In this document: positions 54,011-62,033 of the stretch, one piece after another
Layout of the letters: each line of letters starts with the position of its first letter
How positions within the stretch are numbered: position 1 is the first letter of the stretch
Source: Bacteroidales bacterium
Lineage (GTDB): Bacteria > Bacteroidota > Bacteroidia > Bacteroidales > Muribaculaceae
Assembly (NCBI GenBank): GCA_900770215.1
Contig: CAAGJW010000012.1
Location: 62,001 to 126,000, forward strand
Length of the DNA: 64,000 nt
Direction: 5' to 3'
Position numbers and translations under genes: made by a program
Notes under the pieces: model-generated
The model's input: the letters and a program-made list of their open reading frames with translations, nothing else
The model's database searches: none
What the model was told of the DNA's origin: nothing

Positions 54011-54308
54011 ATCCTTAAAGTTTTCTCCCAACATCGGGTTGGGGAAAACGCTGTTGCGGCGGCGCTTGTAAGCCGCTAAACTGTGAGATGAATCCTTCGG
54101 GATGCAACACCAATAGAGCATCGCGAACGATTATGTCGGCAATAATCAAGCACTCTTTTGTTGGTTTTGCGCAAAACGCCTTTGTAAGAGCGTTGGCGCG
54201 ACACAAGAGCTGAGCTTCTACAATACACTTATTAACCTCTAATACCGCACATTTTATTCATACTATTTTTTCCTAGGGCACCGCGAAGTGATTTCGAGGT
54301 GCTTTTTT
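54011..54308 (+). ncRNA. Possible structured RNA ending in a terminator
   Basis: Hairpins in order: GTTTTCTCCCAAC with GTTGGGGAAAAC around ATCGG (54019-54049); GCGGC/GCCGC near 54056-54075; ATCC-TTCG-GGAT (UUCG tetraloop, about 54091-54102); a GCGC..AACGC / GCGTT..GCGC stem near 54168-54198. A GCACC / GGTGC terminator with six T residues closes the stretch (54278-54308). No coding frame explains the sequence. It could be the 3' part of the transcript beginning near 53712 or an independent RNA. Confidence 0.35.
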
Positions 54309-54309
54309 G

Positions 54310-54339
54310 TTGTTTCATGCCGTCAAAGTGTTATCTTTG
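54310..54339 (+). promoter_or_regulatory. Promoter of the calcium/sodium exchanger gene
   Basis: TTG at 54310-54312 and TATCTTTG at 54332-54339 are 19 bases apart, and the ATG lies 54 bases on. Confidence 0.72.
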
Positions 54340-54393
54340 CAACGGTTTTTTGTAAAAAATATAGATATCACATAGAGAATAAACAACGCACTC

Positions 54394-55365
54394 ATGGATT
54401 ACTTGTACCTGTTCATTGGTTTGGCACTGCTCTTGGCGGGAGCCGAGTTTCTGGTCGACTCATCGGTGGCAATTGCCAAGCGTGCCTGCATCTCCAATTT
54501 CATCATTGGCCTCACTATCGTGGGCATGGGCACCAGCGCACCCGAGCTTTTTGTGTCGATAAGCTCGGCCATTACCGGCCACGGCGACATTGCTTTGGGC
54601 AACGTCGTGGGCAGCAATATATGCAACATTCTGCTCATTTTGGGCCTCACGGCTGCTATTTTTCCTTTCAATATCGAGCGTGAAAACCAGAAGCGCGACA
54701 TCCCCTTCTGCATCTTTGTCTCGGTGTTGCTCATGCTGTGTGTCAACGACAAGTGGATGGGAATACCTCAAAACACACTGTCGCGTCTCGATGGCATCGT
54801 GTTTCTGCTCCTCTTTATCGGCTACATGGTGTATGTGATTTGGAGCAAAGGCAAGAATCCCGCCCAGGCCATGCAGGAGGCCGACGACGAGGCCCAAAGC
54901 CGGCTCGAGGGGAAAGCCCCGCTGCTGTTGTGGGTTGTGGTTGCGGCTTCGCTGGCTGCACTGCTTTTCGGCGGTAACCTGTTTCTTGACTCGGCCATCA
55001 ACTTGGCACGGGTGTGGGGCATGAGCGAGGCGGTGATATCGATCACGATCGTGGCAGTGGGCACATCGTTGCCCGAGCTCATCACGTCGATCGTGGCGGC
55101 CACCAAGCACAACACGCAGCTGGCGCTGGGCAATATCATAGGCAGCTGTGTGTTCAACATCCTCATGATACTGGGTGTGGCAGCCACTATAAAACCACTG
55201 GCCATCAACGATATAAATATCGTCGATTTTGTTGTGTTGGTGCTTTCGTCCGTGATGATATACTTGGTCACCTACACATTTGGCAAGAAACGCTTCGATC
55301 GCGTCGAGGGCGTGATATTCCTTCTGGTGTATGTGGGCTACACGGTCTACTTGCTGCTGCGTTGA
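54394..55365 (+). CDS. CaCA-family calcium/sodium antiporter
   Basis: 323-residue inner-membrane exchanger with ten or so membrane helices in two homologous halves. Both alpha-repeats are visible: GMGTSAPELFVSISSAITG with ALGNVVGSNICNI, and AVGTSLPELITSIVAATKH with ALGNIIGSCVFNI. The acidic Glu residues in each PEL motif are the ion-binding residues. YrbG-type members exchange calcium for sodium or protons. It is a single-gene unit ending at a convergent DUF5103 gene. Confidence 0.93.
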   Translation: MDYLYLFIGLALLLAGAEFLVDSSVAIAKRACISNFIIGLTIVGMGTSAPELFVSISSAITGHGDIALGNVVGSNICNILLILGLTAAIFPFNIERENQKRDIPFCIFVSVLLMLCVNDKWMGIPQNTLSRLDGIVFLLLFIGYMVYVIWSKGKNPAQAMQEADDEAQSRLEGKAPLLLWVVVAASLAALLFGGNLFLDSAINLARVWGMSEAVISITIVAVGTSLPELITSIVAATKHNTQLALGNIIGSCVFNILMILGVAATIKPLAINDINIVDFVVLVLSSVMIYLVTYTFGKKRFDRVEGVIFLLVYVGYTVYLLLR

Positions 55366-55398
55366 CCGAAGGCTGCCTGATAGCTTGAACGGGCAGTC

Positions 55399-56661
55399 TC
55401 ACTTGCCGCCGTAGTTGATGCCGTAGCCTATGAAGCGGTCGTAGCGCTCCCCGCTGGGACGGTCATAGATGCGCACCAGGTACTCGTTGGCCGTTTGGTA
55501 CTTGTCGCCCTCGACGGGGCCGGTCTGGCCCACGGTTGATCCGTCGGGCACCCACAGGTACTGGTAGTTGTAGGCTCCTTGCTTGAGCAGCATGTCGCAC
55601 GTGTAGGTGCCGCTCGGCTGGTCGTAGTGCATCTCGCAGTCGGTAGCAGGCAACCCTTGCGTGAAAGCCCCTTGCAGATAAACTTTTCCGCCGCTCATGC
55701 GTTCGCAATCAAGGCTGAAATGGGTGACGAGATAGTCGCTCTCGGTGGCACTGTAGTCGCTCTCGGCATTGCGTATCGTGAAATGCCCGTGTTGCGTTTT
55801 GTCATATAGATAGGGGCTGGTGGCTCTCGCCTCATCGAGCCTGAGCGTGGCATGGTAATAGGGCTCGAAGTATTGCACGCGTTCCACCCCCATGTTGAGC
55901 GAGTGGATGTTGACAGTCTCGATGCGCCTGTACTCATTACCCGCCGGGAAAATGAGCGAGCGGTTGTGGTCGTAGGTGACTTGGCCCGAACCCACCATGA
56001 GCGGCCGCGTGAGGTACACCTCGTTGTCGAGGCGGGAATTCTGGCTCACCACGGCTGTGAGCTCGTTGTAGGGGTCGGCGATGAGTCCTTGCTTGTAGTC
56101 GACGGTGAAACTCACCTGCTGGTGCTTGTCGTTGTAGTCCACGTCGGTGCGCGATGTGGCCTCTACGTGCACGGCCACCGTGTTTTCGCACACTGCCAGC
56201 CGCGACTGAAACAGCACCTTCTCGGGGTTGTCCTGCTCATAGACGGTGAGCAGGTAGTTGCCGCTCTTGTAAAATTGCATCTCGGCATTGGGCAGCGTGA
56301 AGTTGTAGTTGTAGTAGTGTACAAAGGTGCTGTTGCTCTGTGCGTAGTCGGTGATGTCGGCCTCGTTGAAACCGCTCACATACTCGCTGGGCACCAGCAC
56401 CGACGGCTGCCAGTTGGCATCGCAATGCCTCACACTGTAGCGCAGGTAGTGCACGTCGTAGTCGAGATAGTCGAATGTGATGTTGAGCACATCGTCGCTG
56501 CCCATGACATAGATGGGTGGGAGGTACTGGTTGCTCGATGGTGCGATTTGCACCGATTTCACCTTGCTGTCGAGCACTCGTGGCATGGTGTTGACGGCCT
56601 GTGCCGCCGCCTGGCCTGCCAGCAGTGCACAGCACCACACTGTGAAGAGAAACGTTTTCAT
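55399..56661 (-). CDS. DUF5103-domain protein
   Basis: 420 aa with a signal peptide (MKTFLFTVWCCALLAGQAAA). It starts TMPRVLDSKVKSVQIA and keeps the DUF5103 pattern NITFDYLDYDVHYLRYSVRH, then CDANWQPSVLVPSEYVSGFN. The domain is restricted to Bacteroidetes and made of beta-sandwich parts; its function is unknown. It is preceded on the same strand, after 45 bases, by an Lrp gene. A run of nine G residues lies in the gap (56693-56701). Confidence 0.88.
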   Translation of the reverse strand: MKTFLFTVWCCALLAGQAAAQAVNTMPRVLDSKVKSVQIAPSSNQYLPPIYVMGSDDVLNITFDYLDYDVHYLRYSVRHCDANWQPSVLVPSEYVSGFNEADITDYAQSNSTFVHYYNYNFTLPNAEMQFYKSGNYLLTVYEQDNPEKVLFQSRLAVCENTVAVHVEATSRTDVDYNDKHQQVSFTVDYKQGLIADPYNELTAVVSQNSRLDNEVYLTRPLMVGSGQVTYDHNRSLIFPAGNEYRRIETVNIHSLNMGVERVQYFEPYYHATLRLDEARATSPYLYDKTQHGHFTIRNAESDYSATESDYLVTHFSLDCERMSGGKVYLQGAFTQGLPATDCEMHYDQPSGTYTCDMLLKQGAYNYQYLWVPDGSTVGQTGPVEGDKYQTANEYLVRIYDRPSGERYDRFIGYGINYGGK

Positions 56662-56706
56662 AACAAAAATGATTGTAGTGTTGTGTTTTTTTGGGGGGGG
56701 GATTTC

Positions 56707-57177
56707 CTATTGGGCCACTGGCACCGAGTGGGTGTCTTTGACCGTGCCTATGACAAACACGCTGTGCACCGACCCTATGCTCTTCATCTCGCCCAGGCGG
56801 TTGAGCACAAAGTCCTGGTAGTGGTGCATGTCGCGCACATATACCTTGATGATGAAGTCGAAGTCGCCGCTGGTGTTGTAGCACTCGGTCACCTCTTCCA
56901 TGACCTTCATGGCGTCGACAAACTCCTGGGCATATTCCTTGCCGTGCTGCTTGAGGCGGATGTTGCACAGCACGATCATGCCGTTGCCCACCAGGTCGGG
57001 GTCGACCACTGCCACATATTTTTTTATATATCCCTCGCGCTCCAGCCGCTTCTGCCGCTCAAAGGTGGGCGAGGCCGAGAGGTGAACGGCCTCGGCAAGC
57101 TCCTTGGTGGTGAGCTTGCTGTTGTGTTGCAGCACTTTCAGAATTTTGATGTCGATTGCATCCAGTTTGTCAATCAT
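56707..57177 (-). CDS. Lrp/AsnC-family transcriptional regulator
   Basis: 156 aa. The N-terminal HTH has IDIKILKVLQHNSKLTTKEL, then AEAVHLSASPTFERQKRLER. The C-terminal RAM (ligand-binding) domain includes ...GDFDFIIKVYVRDMHHYQDF and forms dimers or octamers that bind amino acids. It may be co-transcribed with DUF5103. Its target genes are unknown. Confidence 0.92.
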   Translation of the reverse strand: MIDKLDAIDIKILKVLQHNSKLTTKELAEAVHLSASPTFERQKRLEREGYIKKYVAVVDPDLVGNGMIVLCNIRLKQHGKEYAQEFVDAMKVMEEVTECYNTSGDFDFIIKVYVRDMHHYQDFVLNRLGEMKSIGSVHSVFVIGTVKDTHSVPVAQ

Positions 57178-57342
57178 CTGTTTTATAAATCTTTGTTTTG
57201 AAAGAAAAAATTACCGTAATTACTTTAATGCCTACAAAATTAGGAAAAATTCCGTAAGCCGGAAAGCAAATTCACTTTTTCGGCGCAAATTGCTGCAATG
57301 CAGCCTCCATTAAACCGATTTCTCTCGGGAATATTCACACAT

Positions 57343-57377
57343 AAAAAAGTCAACCAGCTGCACTCCAGCCAGTTGAC
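57343..57377 (-). terminator. Original tRNA-Arg terminator, left of the integrated element
   Basis: On the minus strand GTCAACTGGCTGG... and ...GCTGGTTGAC form a stem followed by TTTTTT. It lies directly beyond the left copy of the tRNA 3' end, where the tRNA gene would have ended before the element inserted. Confidence 0.72.
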
Positions 57378-57385
57378 CTCTCATC

Positions 57386-57402
57386 TTGTGATCCCATGGG
57401 GA
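57386..57402. repeat. Left attachment repeat (attL)
   Basis: TTGTGATCCCATGGGGA is identical to 63606-63622, which covers the 3' end of the tRNA-Arg gene (acceptor stem and part of the T arm) plus three flanking bases. This is the core site of tRNA integration. Confidence 0.88.
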
Positions 57403-57517
57403 CTAAAACTTATGGTATGCTTTACCATATCATTGTTATATATTGACTATATATCAAACATTTAAATACATGTGGTAATATTGGTAATATAACAATTCAT
57501 AATATTAAATAAACTTA

Positions 57518-57542
57518 TTGCGCACAAATTGCGCACACTTTT
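57518..57542 (+). repeat. Left arm repeat of the element
   Basis: 25 bases containing two TTGCGCACA units (TTGCGCACAAATTGCGCACA, then CTTTT). It matches 63509-63533 at 24 of 25 positions and lies 12 bases upstream of the integrase -7 box. Likely arm-type binding sites for the integrase or an excision factor. Confidence 0.7.
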
Positions 57543-57553
57543 TAAAATTGTAT

Positions 57554-57561
57554 TATCTTTG
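57554..57561 (+). promoter_or_regulatory. -7 box of the integrase gene
   Basis: TATCTTTG followed by CAG. The integrase start is 32 bases on. The -33 region overlaps the arm repeat, so the protein that binds the repeat may repress this promoter. Confidence 0.68.
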
Positions 57562-57592
57562 CAGTGCTCTTTAATACTTAAATAATTAAGTT

Positions 57593-59032
57593 ATGGCAGG
57601 CACGTACATATATCTATCGAAAAAGCAGGCTATCGCTGAGAATGGTAATGTTTCCAGTGAGGTATACTTCCAATTCACTGCAACCAGGACACTGAGGGCA
57701 AGGCTGGCAACGTCAATCATGGTTAACCACAAGCTTTGTGTTACCGAGAACGAGGTGCCAGTGTCACCGCTCAAGCTGAGAGAAATCAAGAAAGGCCCAC
57801 TAAAGGCCCAGTGCGACAATGTGAGAAACACCATATTGGAATTAAAGGCATACCTGGAGAAGCAGTACAACGACAGCGGCAAGCAGTTCGACACCTCAAG
57901 GGAGCTAAAGGACTGGCTGGCCGACGTGGCCGACCGACACTTGCACAAGGAGAAGTACATGCTACTCGACAAGCAGCGCAAGGAGCGTGAGCGTGTCGCC
58001 CAGGAGAAAGCCAAGAAAGACAGCCGAGCAACGCTGATGAAGATTGTGAACTCCTATGTTGACGATGCAATTAACGGCCGTATTTTGCGTGACGGCAAGC
58101 GGGTGTCAAAGGGAACTATCGCCAATTACAAGCAGACCCGCACCCGATTGAACAGGTTTCTACAGGCACAGGGAAAACAGGATTACGACACCGACGAGTT
58201 AACCGAACAATGGTATAACAAACTTGTCAGCTTTCTCTATTCCCAAGGAATGGTGCTGAACACCATAGGCGCAGTTGTCAAGGGTATAAAGCTCATGTTG
58301 CGCCAGCGTCTGCCACTGGCCCAGCGCGCCACTTGTGAGTTTATCCAAACTGGCAAGTGCAAGGTGCTGAGGGAGGAAGTGAACAACGTCTATCTCAATG
58401 AGGAGCAGCTGGCCTACATGGCGAGTTACCCGTTCACTGGCAGCCTTAAGAAAGTGCGTGACCAATTCTTGCTCATGTGCTGGACTGGGTGCCGATACTC
58501 CGACCTGGACAAACTTACTGATGTGAACATCCACACCACCAAAGACGGGGCAAACCGCTACTTCGAGATAGAGCAGCAGAAGACTGGCGCTGTGGTGGCA
58601 ATCCCGATTATTCCCGAGATTGAGCCCATTCTCAACGAGTATGCCCAGGAGCCGCCTAAGCCTATCTCAAACCAAAAGTTTAACAACTATATCAAGGTAG
58701 TGTGCCAGGAACTCGCAGCAACGCCCGAGGGCGAAGAACTGGGCTTCAATGATGACTTTGTAAAGGAGAGGACAAAGAACGCCGAGAAAGAGACTGAGAC
58801 GCAAAAAATATATGAAGTAGTGAGCGCCCACACAGCAAGACGCAGCTTTGCCACCAACATGTATCGCAGAGATATGCCCGTGCCGCTGATAATGAGCATC
58901 ACGGGACACACGACTGAGAAAACATTCTTCACCTACATCAAGGAAGACCCAAGAGAGGGCCGTGAACGAATGGTGGAGAACTACTTCAAACTCCGTGATC
59001 ACGAACAAACAATAAATATATTAACAAAATAA
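57593..59032 (+). CDS. Tyrosine-recombinase integrase
   Basis: 479 aa. The N-terminal arm-binding part and a SAM-like domain (about residues 130-225, KGTIANYKQTRTRLNRFLQA) are followed by the catalytic domain. The catalytic residues are visible: Arg in WTGCRYSDLDKL, HTARRSF (His and Arg), GHTT (His), and the Tyr in FTYIKED. It is intact and 190 bases from attL. It recombines the core sites to integrate into and excise from tRNA-Arg. A 17-nt stretch of its leader (57570-57586) is complementary to a putative small RNA at the other end of the element. Confidence 0.94.
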   Translation: MAGTYIYLSKKQAIAENGNVSSEVYFQFTATRTLRARLATSIMVNHKLCVTENEVPVSPLKLREIKKGPLKAQCDNVRNTILELKAYLEKQYNDSGKQFDTSRELKDWLADVADRHLHKEKYMLLDKQRKERERVAQEKAKKDSRATLMKIVNSYVDDAINGRILRDGKRVSKGTIANYKQTRTRLNRFLQAQGKQDYDTDELTEQWYNKLVSFLYSQGMVLNTIGAVVKGIKLMLRQRLPLAQRATCEFIQTGKCKVLREEVNNVYLNEEQLAYMASYPFTGSLKKVRDQFLLMCWTGCRYSDLDKLTDVNIHTTKDGANRYFEIEQQKTGAVVAIPIIPEIEPILNEYAQEPPKPISNQKFNNYIKVVCQELAATPEGEELGFNDDFVKERTKNAEKETETQKIYEVVSAHTARRSFATNMYRRDMPVPLIMSITGHTTEKTFFTYIKEDPREGRERMVENYFKLRDHEQTINILTK

Positions 59033-59036
59033 TATT

Positions 59037-59810
59037 ATGCAAGTCAAAGATTCAGATATAGAATATATAGTCCGTTATATCAAGGAGGATAATTGCTTTA
59101 GGAAAGCTAATGATAACTATGGCAATAGTTACTTTCTAGCCAAGATAGAGAACGCAGTCCATGAGATTGCAGTCAACAACGGCATTGAGTATCTATTGGC
59201 ATTGCGTGACAAAGTATTTGACGCGCTGCCATGGTACGAGCGAGGTGGGTCCTATGAAGACTTCGAGGGATTTGTGAAGACTGAGCGGGATAACCTATTC
59301 AAGACACAGCAAACGGGCGCGATAGAGGGCGCCTCAGGGCCTCAACCAGGCCAAGCCACCGACACCAAGCCCGAGCCAAAAGGCGGGCAGAGTGAGGGCA
59401 ATGAAACGGCCACAAGACAATACAAATATAAATTTGCATACGGAGATCACGTCAACATAGCACAGGAAATCTTCAACATGATGCAACGTTTATCTATAAA
59501 AGGTCCAGCACTGGCCGATGATTGCGTATTCTCCACATTCCTGGCAGCGATAGAAACTGCCGACTTTAGGCAAGTGCACTTTGAAAATAAGATAAAATTC
59601 CTATACGGGCTATCAAAAATAGCGGAGCTGGTTTGGCCGAGCGACTGGAAATCGGACCTGGTTCCTTTGAAGTCGCCAGGGAAAAATGGAAGAGCCTGGG
59701 ACTGGAGAAGCGAATGGGACTATCTTAGGCGTCACAAGAATGCTATAGAGGTGGAATGGAAATACGTTTTCGACTCATTGATTGAAGATATAAAAAACAG
59801 GAAATTTTAG
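59037..59810 (+). CDS. Unknown protein, 257 aa, of the integrative element
   Basis: It begins 4 bases after the integrase stop (MQVKDSDIEYIVRYIKEDNC), so it is co-transcribed. Residues 1-90 look like a small helical domain. A linker rich in Gly, Pro, Gln and Glu (about 95-135) follows, then a second helical domain (about 140-257: YKFAYGDHVNIAQEIFNMMQ ... EWDYLRRHKNAIEVEWKYVF). No family comes to mind. Base composition is visibly AT-richer than the flanking host genes. It could be an accessory, an excision factor or a helper-interaction factor; none can be asserted. Confidence 0.72.
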   Translation: MQVKDSDIEYIVRYIKEDNCFRKANDNYGNSYFLAKIENAVHEIAVNNGIEYLLALRDKVFDALPWYERGGSYEDFEGFVKTERDNLFKTQQTGAIEGASGPQPGQATDTKPEPKGGQSEGNETATRQYKYKFAYGDHVNIAQEIFNMMQRLSIKGPALADDCVFSTFLAAIETADFRQVHFENKIKFLYGLSKIAELVWPSDWKSDLVPLKSPGKNGRAWDWRSEWDYLRRHKNAIEVEWKYVFDSLIEDIKNRKF

Positions 59811-59831
59811 CGTAAACAAGGCGTTTTTTTA

Positions 59832-59875
59832 TTTGGACGTCCCAAATGGGCCCCAAATGGGTCCAAACTTTTTTT
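59832..59875 (+). terminator. First terminator after the integrase unit
   Basis: TTTGGAC and GTCCAAA close a stem containing two CCCAAATGGG units, followed by CTTTTTTT. Confidence 0.7.
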
Positions 59876-59888
59876 GTTGCAATCGCCA

Positions 59889-59929
59889 CAAACACCGATG
59901 AACACTGGGTTTGTCGGTGTTTGCTTTTT
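59889..59929 (+). terminator. Second terminator after the integrase unit
   Basis: CAAACACCGA and TCGGTGTTTG form a perfect 10-bp stem followed by CTTTTTA. With the terminator just before it, it insulates the integrase unit from the replication genes. Confidence 0.82.
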
Positions 59930-59948
59930 ATGCACTTTGTTAGCAAAT

Positions 59949-59969
59949 GCCCCAAATGGGCCCCAAATG
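59949..59969 (+). promoter_or_regulatory. Operator-like repeats before the replication genes
   Basis: Two CCCCAAATG units (GCCCCAAATGGGCCCCAAAT, then G) stand just upstream of a -7-like GAACTTTG near 59978-59985 and overlap its presumed -33. The same unit occurs twice in the terminator at 59832-59875. They may bind the HTH protein encoded next. Confidence 0.5.
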
Positions 59970-60027
59970 CCATGTCGAACTTTGCCAGTGACCTCAGATA
60001 AGTTTTCTGAGGGTAAATAAAAAATAT

Positions 60028-60315
60028 ATGGAATTACATATTTTAATTAAAATGCTGGCAACAGCAGTAAGTGAGCAGGTGATTGCCTACATTCAGGCTA
60101 TGAACGCAAAGCAGTCGCAAGTAAAGAACGACAACGACCCCATGAGGGTTGTGCCTATGCGGGAAGTCTGCAAAATGTTCAGTGTTACACCCATGACCCT
60201 GGGCAGGTGGCACAAGGCAGGCAAGCTAAAGAAACATCATGTAGGTCAAAAGGTGTTTTATCTCAAGTCCGACATCGAGCAGCTTATCAATGAGAAAGGA
60301 GGTGCTGTAAAATGA
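60028..60315 (+). CDS. Helix-turn-helix (MerR/excisionase-type) protein
   Basis: 95 aa. The second half is a MerR/HTH_17-type domain (MREVCKMFSVTPMTLGRWHK, then AGKLKKHHVGQKVFYLKSDI), the class of small proteins that act as excisionases or repressors in Bacteroidetes elements. The stop overlaps the DUF3987 ATG (ATGA). It may control both excision and the replication operon through the repeats at 59949-59969. Confidence 0.85.
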   Translation: MELHILIKMLATAVSEQVIAYIQAMNAKQSQVKNDNDPMRVVPMREVCKMFSVTPMTLGRWHKAGKLKKHHVGQKVFYLKSDIEQLINEKGGAVK

Positions 60316-61823
60316 CGGCAAACAAAAATCCCCGCAACGGCTGGAACTCCAATCCGTTGCAGGGTAATGTGGACTTCACAAAGGTACAAAATTCCAGCGA
60401 CACAAGCAATGATTTTGACGCTTTTGTGCAAGAAGAACAAGAAAGACTGAGGCAGGAAGATGAGACCCGCGAGGCATCCAACCCACTGTGGGGTGCAAAC
60501 TCTACAGCCACCGCCAAGACGGCAGAGGCAGGCAGGGGCGAGGCCTCAAAGGTGGTGACCGACATTATTTCACATGCTGGCACCAGCGACAAGGTTTCAT
60601 TGCACCATGAGAACGTGCTGCCTATAGACGGGCTGCCCAATCATGTGCAGGTCTGCCTCAAGCACTGGCATGAAGCATTTCAGTGCCCGCGGGAGTATCT
60701 TGTGGCCTCAGTGCTGGCAGTGGCCAGCGCTGCAATCGGAAACACCGTGAGGGTGAAGTACGGCCCGTATTCCAATTCTGTGCAGCTTTGGTGTGTCTTG
60801 GTGGGCCGCAGCGGCATCAACAAGAGCGCACCTGTAAAAGAGATATTGAGACCCCTAAGGGCCGTGCAGGAAGAATATAACCACAAGTACAAGGAGATGT
60901 GCGACAGCACTCCCAAGGAGGAAACACCGCCACCAATGCGTAGGGTGTTGATGAGCGACAGCACGCCCGAGGCGAGGGCCATGATACTGAGGGACAACCC
61001 CCAGGGCGTGCTGAACTTCCGTGACGAGCTGAGGGCTTTCTTTAGCGACATTGGGCGCTATAACAAGAGTGGCGAGGCAAGCGACCTTTTAAGCATATTC
61101 AACAACGACACAATAGACGTTGCACGAAAGAACGCAGGAAACGTGTACGTGACCGACCCTTTCATGAGTATGTTAGGAGGCATGCAGCCCGATGTGCTGG
61201 AGAGGACTTTCAACACCGATACTTTCATGTATGACGGGCTTGTGCAGCGTTTCTTGTTTGCCTACCCCGATAGCCCTGAAATCCCCTATCCGAGTGGCAA
61301 GGAGATTTCTAATGTAGACAGGGCTGCATGGGGTGAGTGCGTTGACAATATGATGAGATTAAGAAAGCTGGAGACCAAGGCTATAATACGTCTTGGCGAT
61401 GAGGCGGCAACAGTTTACAGGGACTATTTAAACCGCTGTGTGAGCTTGCAGAACGATTGCAGCGATGACTATACCAGCGCAATCTACTCCAAGGCTGTAA
61501 TCTATGTGTTGCGACTGGCTGGCGTTGTTCAGTGCATGAGCAATGCTTGGGACAATGACTTTGTGTGTAAGTACAAAAGCGGGCAGGCCCTGATAGCGGG
61601 CGAAGCCATGGACTATGCCGTTAGGTGCATGGAGTACTTCGAGGCCACCGCCCTGATGGTGCGCGACAAGCTCAAGGGGCTGGACACCCGCCAGCAGATG
61701 ACGAACCCCGAGCTGTTGAGGGAGCTTTGCAGGCGTTTTGACGTTAAAAGCCAGTCCACGCTTGCACAGGCATTGAACTTGAGCTCCGCTTATATTTCTC
61801 AAGTGCTCAACGGGAAAAAATAA
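60312..61823 (+). CDS. DUF3987-family helicase/primase-associated protein
   Basis: 503 aa. A Walker A-like motif GRSGINKS lies at residues 165-172 and an acidic partner GVLNFRDELRAFFSDI about 75 residues later. DUF3987 proteins of mobile elements usually work with a VirE_N primase as a helicase-like replication partner. The last ~40 residues form an XRE-type HTH (SQSTLAQALNLSSAYISQVL). It is followed by the iteron region and the primase gene on the same strand. Confidence 0.9.
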   Translation: MTANKNPRNGWNSNPLQGNVDFTKVQNSSDTSNDFDAFVQEEQERLRQEDETREASNPLWGANSTATAKTAEAGRGEASKVVTDIISHAGTSDKVSLHHENVLPIDGLPNHVQVCLKHWHEAFQCPREYLVASVLAVASAAIGNTVRVKYGPYSNSVQLWCVLVGRSGINKSAPVKEILRPLRAVQEEYNHKYKEMCDSTPKEETPPPMRRVLMSDSTPEARAMILRDNPQGVLNFRDELRAFFSDIGRYNKSGEASDLLSIFNNDTIDVARKNAGNVYVTDPFMSMLGGMQPDVLERTFNTDTFMYDGLVQRFLFAYPDSPEIPYPSGKEISNVDRAAWGECVDNMMRLRKLETKAIIRLGDEAATVYRDYLNRCVSLQNDCSDDYTSAIYSKAVIYVLRLAGVVQCMSNAWDNDFVCKYKSGQALIAGEAMDYAVRCMEYFEATALMVRDKLKGLDTRQQMTNPELLRELCRRFDVKSQSTLAQALNLSSAYISQVLNGKK

Positions 61824-61830
61824 ACTCACA

Positions 61831-62016
61831 CCTTAGGTTAATGGGTTAATGGTTAACCATGATACAAATTATTGTATTTCAGTTGATTAGGTATTAACCA
61901 GCCGTTAACCAATCAAGCACAGACGATTGTCAAGCAGGTTAATGGCAGGTTAACGGCAAATATCCTATAAATCAATGATTTAATAGCGTGTTAACCATTA
62001 ACCCGTTAACCTAAGG
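61831..62016. repeat. Iteron-like origin region of the element
   Basis: A 27-bp sequence at 61831-61857 (CCTTAGGTTAATGGGTTAAT, then GGTTAAC) is repeated inverted at 61990-62016 with 26 of 27 positions matching. Between and inside them the unit GGTTAAYGG or its complement occurs about ten times (for example 61836, 61844, 61851, about 61895, 61906, 61938 and 61949). The middle is AT-rich. This is the layout of a plasmid-type iteron origin placed between helicase-like and primase genes. Confidence 0.72.
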
Positions 62017-62033
62017 TTTAAAAATTAAGCAAC

